Below, one piece after another: positions 36,183 through 41,776 of a DNA stretch of 41,776 bases. The stretch's first letter is position 1, and the number at the start of each line of letters is the position of its first letter. The notes beneath the pieces were generated by a model. That model worked only from the letters and a program-made list of their open reading frames with translations, did no database searches and was not told the origin of the DNA. The translations under genes and the position numbers were made by a program. This DNA comes from Bacteroidota bacterium (GTDB lineage Bacteria; Bacteroidota; JABWAT01): positions 1-41,776 of the forward strand of contig JAFLBE010000039.1 in assembly GCA_017303995.1 (NCBI GenBank). The letters are read 5' to 3'.

Positions 36183-36587
36183 GTGAGTCTCTCAAAAGTT
36201 GATATTATGGAGTTGTTTCTTGTTGAGGGTTCAGAGCATGCCCGTGATTTGGAACTCTGTCTGGCTTTGCTGGATGGAAAAGCTTCGCAATCAGTTTTTA
36301 ATGACATGCATGTTCATGCTCATACTATTAAAGGCGCAGCCTCAATGGTTGGTTTTATGAATACCAGCCATGTGTCCAGGTTTTTAGAAAGAGTACTTTT
36401 TGAACTTGTTAATGAAAAATTGCCTTTTGATGATGATGTTAGGCAATTTATTGTTGAAGCAACTGGAATCGTGCATAAGTTTATCAGAAACATTACGGTT
36501 GGCGAACTGAATGAAGCCATCATTCTGAAAGATATCGCCGGGAAATACGACCGGATCATTTCAAAATTGGAAGTCCAAAATGCGTAA
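36183..36587 (+). CDS. Stand-alone histidine phosphotransfer (Hpt) protein
   Basis: 134 residues starting at GTG. A single Hpt four-helix domain: MELFLVEGSEHARDLELCLA, then the phosphoryl-accepting H47 in HAHTIKGAASMVGF (HxxKG pattern), followed by amphipathic helices to the end. It would relay phosphate between a kinase and a response regulator. The giant kinase has its own Hpt, so this gene supplies a second, separate one. Its stop overlaps the kinase start by 8 bp (ATG at 36580), which suggests coupled translation. A fragment of a once longer kinase N-terminus is an alternative. Confidence 0.85.
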   Translation: MSLSKVDIMELFLVEGSEHARDLELCLALLDGKASQSVFNDMHVHAHTIKGAASMVGFMNTSHVSRFLERVLFELVNEKLPFDDDVRQFIVEATGIVHKFIRNITVGELNEAIILKDIAGKYDRIISKLEVQNA

Positions 36588-39500
36588 CTGGAAAAAAATT
36601 AATCTGCTTGGAAATCTGAGTTCCAAACAGGAAACCGTTGGTGATGCGGTTCGGAAATTTGTCCAGTCTCTTGTAAATCAGGTTGAAACAACCCATGATG
36701 GAAGTGACCGTGTAAGTCTCCTTGCAGCTGTATTAAAGAAAGCCCTTACTTTTTCAGGAAACGCTCTCCCCCCGGTTTCCAACTCTGTTTTTAATGAATT
36801 TTTTCAATTTCTGACCTCACTTCCTTCCGAATTTAATCCTGAAAATCCGTTTGATGAAAAGTACGACCAACTTGCCTCCCAGATCAAAGAAACTACAGGG
36901 TATTTGATCACAAGTATCCATGAAATTCAGAATGAAACGGAATTAGCTGAATTATACACCTGGGCAGGATTAGTTCTTCCGGAAACTGATCACTCAATCC
37001 TACCTTCTGCAACAAAGTCACCTGTTCAAATTGAAAAGCAGGTTTCAGAAGATCCTGACAATATGTTAAAGGATCTTTTTGAGGAAAATGATTCAACAGC
37101 TATTGAATCAGCCCAGCCTGCCCGTGAGGTAAAACCTGTTAGTTTTGCGACTCAATCTGATTCCGTACGTGCCGAATTCACAGGCCAAACTTCAAAACTT
37201 GAATTTGGTTTTAATCTTTCTAGTCTTTTTACGTCTGAACCTGCAATTGCGACTTCCCAACCTGTTATTCCTGCCGCACCTACTTTTGAAGAAGATTATA
37301 CCAAACATACTTCAACCAGTTTGTCTGAAGAACTTGGAATTGAAACTGAGAATGATGAACAGGTTAAAGGGCTGCAACCCGCTGAAGAAATTTCTGAAAT
37401 TTCATATCAGGAATCTGAGGGTGATCTTGTCATCGAAGAACTTGTTCAAGCAGATACAGATGCTATCGCCGGTGAAGAGTCATTGGAAGAAGATTTGGTT
37501 GCCGGTGAAGAATCAATCGAGCAAGCGTTTGTTGATGCTGAAGAGCCCATCATTGCCGAACAACAAACCGAAGATGAATTTTCTGCTATAGCTGATGAAA
37601 GTATAAATGAACCGTCCCTTCAGGAAGAATTGACTGAATCAGACGCCTTTATTTCTGAAGAAACAGATGAAACTATCCAGGATGAATCTGAAGTTTTGGC
37701 GGAATCCATTGAACAGGAAGCTGAACTAACAACAGAAGCAAGTATTGAGGACGAGGCAACTGAAGATAAATCTGACCTGATTGGCAGTGAAGAAACAGAG
37801 TCTGTGGCAGCTCCACAGGATAATATGGCCTGGGTTCTCCACCAAATTTTAGGTTCCTGGGATGAAAATCTGGCTGAAAACCCCAATTTTTCAATCATTC
37901 ATCAGGGACTTTCAGAACTTTCAGCAATGCCTAATCCAATTCCATCTTTCCGTGAAGTTAGTACTTTACCGGAATATCAGGAATTTATTGATTTTCTTGA
38001 GGCCGTTGACTTGAATCCGGTTTTTGACCGTGATTTGGTTTCCCAGCAAATCGATCAGATTGCAGGCCGGGCATTTGAACTGTTTACTGAAATTTTGTTT
38101 TCCCAAACTCATGATGAACTCGACGAGTTAGTTTCAGCTGAAAACGAAGAAATGGCCATTGAGGATGAAACTGCAGTTGAAGAAACCCCAACACCAGCGG
38201 AAGTTGATGCAATTCAAACTTCAACCGAAATAGAAGAACTGGTAACCGATGAGAGTCAGGAAGAGTTACTTGATTCTGTAGAGGATTCTGATCTTGTTTC
38301 AGATGAAAATGAAATTGAACAAGAATTAACTGAAGGTTCCTTGGTTTCTGAGGGTGTTGAAGAAGAAATTCAGGAAATTTCTGTTGATGAAACTGAATCT
38401 CTGGTTTCTGATAATAGTATTGACTCAGATAACTTAGAAGTTAGTGATGAGGTGACGTCAGAAACCGAACTCATTGAAGATGAGCCAATTTCAGAGGAAA
38501 TGTTTGATCTTGCTGAACCTGAGGGTCTACAAGCCGGAATAAATCTTCATGAACACGATGAATCCATTTCGATACCCGAGGAAAGTTTTGATGAGGGTGA
38601 GGGTAGAGTTGGTGTTGATTCAGTTGATTATTTCAGAGCCATTCAAATTATCTATCAGGATATTAAAAAACTAAATTCCGTTCAGGGAAACACGACAGGA
38701 ATTAATCAGTTTGTCGATTTCAGCTTATCGCTTAAAGATCCCGTTGAAGTTTTAAGAGAACATCTCAATATTCAGATTGCTAAGGATTTTGTTGAATATG
38801 TAGATTATCTGCATGCAAAATTTGATGGCGGCGCAAAAGAAGCCTATGAAGAAATGATGGCTCATCGGATGGAAATTGCCGATCAGCTATATCAGGTTCT
38901 AACAGAAAACCCTGAAATTACGGGTGAAGAGGTTCCGGAAACATTCTCAAAAACAGTTGAAGCGCCTGATCATTTTACACCTTCAACTCTTCATCTGGTA
39001 TCTGATGAAGATATTGAAGAATCACTTGCGTTGATGGATGAACGTGCAGACGTTAAACCTGAAGAAGAAATTACTGAAGAGTTAGATGAAATAATTGAAA
39101 CAGAAGAAGTTGCTTCTGAATCCGACGAAACTGAAATGGAAATGATTTCAGATGAGGAAGAAATTCTAGCTGAAACTGAAAATTTGGATTCTGAGGCGGA
39201 ATTAATAGAAGAAACTATTTCTGAAGAAGTTGCTGAACTGACTGAAGAACTTGCAACCGAACCGGCTGTGGAAGAATTGAGTGCACTTTCTGAAGATGAA
39301 CTTATTTCTGATGCTACTGTTGAGGTTTCAGAAGAACTGGTTGAACCTTTAGAAGAATCTTCTGAGTTGATTGAAGAACCAATTGCTTCAGAAGAAGCAT
39401 TAATTGAAGAAACAATAAGTGAAGAAGAACTCGTAGAAGAATTGTCTGAACTGTCTGAAGAAACCCTTGATGACACTTCACTTCCTGATGGTGAACCTGC

Positions 39501-41776
39501 AATTAGTGAAGAAAATGAACTTTCCGAAATAAAAGATGAACTTACTGAACTTCAGGAAGAAGAAACCCTGGAGTTAAAGGATGAATCGGAACAACTTCTT
39601 GAAATTGCTGATGATTCAACCCAGTTACTCGAACTTGAAGAAAAACCAGTTGTAAAAGAGCAACCTGTTTATCAATCTGAAGCACAGGCAAGAAAACAGA
39701 AAAAAGAACTTAATGAGATTCAGCAGATATTCCTGATTGAAGCTGATGAAAATATTCAGAAAATCAGTGGTGATCTTCTCGAACTTGAAAAAGATTTGGG
39801 TAATATCTCGATAATTGACGGAATTTTGAGATCTGCTCACACCCTTAAAGGCTCTGCAGCCATGATGAAGTTTGCCAATATGAGCAAACTTGGTCATAAG
39901 ATGGAAGATGTGTTTACTCTGTTGCGGGATGAAAAAATTCCTGCTGACCGTGATCTCATTGATATCATGTTAAAAGGAACTGACATTCAGTCATTGATGC
40001 TCACCTCTTTGAGGGAAGAAGGTCATGATGAAGTTCCGGGCCTTGAAGAAGCCATTTTCAAATTAGCGCAATATCTAAAAAAATTAGAAGCAAAATCTGA
40101 AGGTAAAGAGTTTGTTGCAGATAAATTCGTTGCAACGGAACCTGCCGTAAAAGAAATTGTACCGGTTCCTGCCGGTGGAAAATCCGAGCTGCAGCAAGCC
40201 GAATCCCGTGCCCCTCAAATGGTAGACGGCCGGCCAAAGGGTGTGGTTGCCGAGCAGACACTCCGGATTAATATCACAACCCTGAATAACCTGATCAATC
40301 TTGCTGCGGAACTTCTTATTTCGCGTAACCGGATGAATAATCAGCTTGGGTTTATGGAAGGAACTCTTCTGAAACTTCAGAAGGAAAAACTGCTTTTAAA
40401 TTCTATTATGAAGAAGGTTTCCCTTTTTGCTGGAAAGACAACCGATTCTGCATCAGGGTATTTCTCATCTGAAGAGCAGGGAATTCTGCAGGATTTCGCT
40501 GAGACTGAATTTGACCGGTTCAGTGATCTGGATATTATCCTCAGAGATATGAAGAGCAACCTTTCGAACTTCGAAGATTTGAGTTCTGAAATCCGTGGAT
40601 TCTCAGATGCCTTCCGTCAGTCGATCATGTCAGTATCATCCATTGCGAATGAATTGAACGTTGAAATTATGTCGATGCGGATGGTGCCTGTAAAACACAT
40701 GTTTATCAGGTTCCAGCGGTCTATCCGGGATATCGGCCGTGAAGAAAGTAAAGACGTTGACCTGAAAATTGAAGGTGAAGATACCCGCCTTGATAAAACT
40801 GTAATGGAAGAAGTTATTGAGCCGATTATGCACTGCGTTAGAAATGCAGTTTCGCATGGTATCGAACTTCCCGAAAACCGGAAAAATAAAGGGAAGAGCG
40901 AAACCGGACTCATTACTCTGCGAGCCTATCAGGACGGAAATCAGGTAGTTCTTGAAGTTGAAGATGACGGAAATGGAATTGATGCCCAGCGTTTAAAAGC
41001 TGCTGCGATCAATAAACGTATTGTTTCTCCCGAACGGGCAGAATCAATGACCGATTCTGAAGCTATGGAACTCATGTTTATCCCCGGTTTTTCAACTGCT
41101 GAAAAAGTAACCTCACTTTCTGGTCGTGGTGTTGGAATGGACGTCGTGAAAAACGTCGTTACCAAGTTCAAAGGAAATATTTCAGTCAAATCAACTTTAG
41201 GTAAAGGATCCTGTTTTACCATCCGGTTGCCATTGACACTTGCCATTAATCAGTCTCTTCTAATCCAGGCAGCTGGCCGTACTTTTGCATTCCCGTTAAG
41301 TTCAGTTGATGAAACTGTTGAACTGGTTCTTGAAAATATTCAGAGAATCGGGGAGCAGGAATTAATTACTGTTCGTGATCAGACAATTCCATTGATCCAT
41401 TTGAGTCATGTTATCGGAGTTGAAGAAGATCCTGCAACGATGAAGTTGAAATATCCGGTAGTAATTCTTTCTGATAGTGACCAGAAAATTGCGATCCGTG
41501 TTGACCGGCTTATCGGTAAAGAAGAAATCGTTGTAAAAACTTTGGGTTCCCACCTGAAAAACGTAATGGGTGTTATGGGAGCTACCGTTTTGGGTGATGG
41601 ATCTGTAATTTTAATTCTTGACGTTTCGTATCTCTTCCGTTACTGGCAGGGTGGAAAAACTGCTGGTGTCAGCGCACTACGAAGTAGTTACAGCTCATCT
41701 CCAAGAATGGATACCTCTGAATTCATGATGGATGAAGTTGAAACAGAAGAGGCACCAAAACGACCTGAACAGCAAA
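36580..41776 (+). CDS. Giant CheA-type histidine kinase (ChpA/PilL-like), 3' end outside window
   Basis: Open without a stop from ATG 36580 to the end of the window (1732 complete codons). Order: three helical modules (about 21-114, 415-508, 684-780) separated by acidic linkers; Hpt (1047-1160) with H1087 in SAHTLKGSAAMM; a basic linker; dimerisation domain from about 1225 (LRINITTLNNLINLAAELLI) with the TEFDRFSDL helix typical of ChpA/PilL kinases; ATPase domain with N box HCVRNAVSHGIE (1418-1429), DDGNGID (1462-1468) and GRGVGMDVV (1515-1523); CheW domain (about 1555-1690); low-complexity tail. A receiver domain probably follows, as in ChpA. It should phosphorylate a CheY-type regulator for twitching or gliding control. 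The long N-terminal extension is not part of known CheA proteins. Confidence 0.9.
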   Translation, partial: MRNWKKINLLGNLSSKQETVGDAVRKFVQSLVNQVETTHDGSDRVSLLAAVLKKALTFSGNALPPVSNSVFNEFFQFLTSLPSEFNPENPFDEKYDQLASQIKETTGYLITSIHEIQNETELAELYTWAGLVLPETDHSILPSATKSPVQIEKQVSEDPDNMLKDLFEENDSTAIESAQPAREVKPVSFATQSDSVRAEFTGQTSKLEFGFNLSSLFTSEPAIATSQPVIPAAPTFEEDYTKHTSTSLSEELGIETENDEQVKGLQPAEEISEISYQESEGDLVIEELVQADTDAIAGEESLEEDLVAGEESIEQAFVDAEEPIIAEQQTEDEFSAIADESINEPSLQEELTESDAFISEETDETIQDESEVLAESIEQEAELTTEASIEDEATEDKSDLIGSEETESVAAPQDNMAWVLHQILGSWDENLAENPNFSIIHQGLSELSAMPNPIPSFREVSTLPEYQEFIDFLEAVDLNPVFDRDLVSQQIDQIAGRAFELFTEILFSQTHDELDELVSAENEEMAIEDETAVEETPTPAEVDAIQTSTEIEELVTDESQEELLDSVEDSDLVSDENEIEQELTEGSLVSEGVEEEIQEISVDETESLVSDNSIDSDNLEVSDEVTSETELIEDEPISEEMFDLAEPEGLQAGINLHEHDESISIPEESFDEGEGRVGVDSVDYFRAIQIIYQDIKKLNSVQGNTTGINQFVDFSLSLKDPVEVLREHLNIQIAKDFVEYVDYLHAKFDGGAKEAYEEMMAHRMEIADQLYQVLTENPEITGEEVPETFSKTVEAPDHFTPSTLHLVSDEDIEESLALMDERADVKPEEEITEELDEIIETEEVASESDETEMEMISDEEEILAETENLDSEAELIEETISEEVAELTEELATEPAVEELSALSEDELISDATVEVSEELVEPLEESSELIEEPIASEEALIEETISEEELVEELSELSEETLDDTSLPDGEPAISEENELSEIKDELTELQEEETLELKDESEQLLEIADDSTQLLELEEKPVVKEQPVYQSEAQARKQKKELNEIQQIFLIEADENIQKISGDLLELEKDLGNISIIDGILRSAHTLKGSAAMMKFANMSKLGHKMEDVFTLLRDEKIPADRDLIDIMLKGTDIQSLMLTSLREEGHDEVPGLEEAIFKLAQYLKKLEAKSEGKEFVADKFVATEPAVKEIVPVPAGGKSELQQAESRAPQMVDGRPKGVVAEQTLRINITTLNNLINLAAELLISRNRMNNQLGFMEGTLLKLQKEKLLLNSIMKKVSLFAGKTTDSASGYFSSEEQGILQDFAETEFDRFSDLDIILRDMKSNLSNFEDLSSEIRGFSDAFRQSIMSVSSIANELNVEIMSMRMVPVKHMFIRFQRSIRDIGREESKDVDLKIEGEDTRLDKTVMEEVIEPIMHCVRNAVSHGIELPENRKNKGKSETGLITLRAYQDGNQVVLEVEDDGNGIDAQRLKAAAINKRIVSPERAESMTDSEAMELMFIPGFSTAEKVTSLSGRGVGMDVVKNVVTKFKGNISVKSTLGKGSCFTIRLPLTLAINQSLLIQAAGRTFAFPLSSVDETVELVLENIQRIGEQELITVRDQTIPLIHLSHVIGVEEDPATMKLKYPVVILSDSDQKIAIRVDRLIGKEEIVVKTLGSHLKNVMGVMGATVLGDGSVILILDVSYLFRYWQGGKTAGVSALRSSYSSSPRMDTSEFMMDEVETEEAPKRPEQQ

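Noticed and set aside
37145-37591. 148-residue Leu/Lys-rich frame on the plus strand
   Set aside because: It is an out-of-frame shadow of the acidic linker of the giant kinase; the kinase frame is open on both sides of it.
38991-39476. 161-residue Ser-rich minus-strand frame
   Set aside because: Antisense of Glu-rich GAA/GAT codons gives a Ser-rich frame; no start signal or recognisable domain.

Overview
The window looks like chromosomal DNA from a bacterium of the FCB superphylum (Bacteroidota/Chlorobiota/Ignavibacteria side). The evidence is a type IX secretion (Por) C-terminal sorting domain with the YPNPFNP-like motif in the first gene, Bacteroidota-like promoter pieces (TTG, about 20 bp, TAnnTTTG), a group II bacterial GGGP-synthase homologue, menaquinone synthesis by the futalosine route, and a NagZ/beta-lactamase-family fusion of the kind known from Bacteroidota. 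Genus or family cannot be named from sequence alone. No rRNA, tRNA, CRISPR array, insertion sequence or phage gene was seen.

Layout. 1-973: 3' part of a secreted delta-60-repeat protein carrying a T9SS tail and two kinds of inserted repeat. 1195-7124: a GAF-PP2C phosphatase, then xseA, a heptamer repeat array, xseB, dxs and a Gfo/Idh/MocA oxidoreductase. 7245-10604: three envelope proteins (beta-barrel, Tyr-rich lipoprotein, FadL/PorV-like protein). 10623-16533: an overlapping cluster of a penicillin-acylase homologue that seems to lack its catalytic serine, a BadF/GlcNAc-kinase-like ATPase and a NagZ-beta-lactamase fusion lipoprotein; together they suggest cell-wall fragment processing. 16685-20303: a small conserved-looking gene, ffh, rpsP, rimM, trmD, rplS. 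20319-22287: mqnE and mqnA. A shared terminator at about 22300 separates these from the minus-strand genes alaS, GGGP synthase and gmhA (26292 down to 22312). 26491-27201: a Yip1-like membrane protein, ending at a second bidirectional terminator.

32440 down to 27275 is a long minus-strand run: two Roadblock/LC7 genes, rsmD, coaD, an aspartate aminotransferase, fmdB-like, DUF1232/YkvA and icd, many with overlapping or 1-5 nt junctions. Divergent from it, 32842-41776 is a chemosensory cluster: MCP with two HAMP-like units, CheR, a stand-alone Hpt protein and a giant CheA-type kinase (at least 1732 codons, open at the window end).

The most unusual object is that giant kinase. Its first 1040 residues hold three weakly similar helical modules separated by extremely acidic linkers, placed before a normal Hpt, dimerisation, ATPase and CheW core of the ChpA/PilL (type IV pilus) type. 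With two Roadblock proteins next door it may be a surface-motility or polarity signalling system not obvious from standard annotation.
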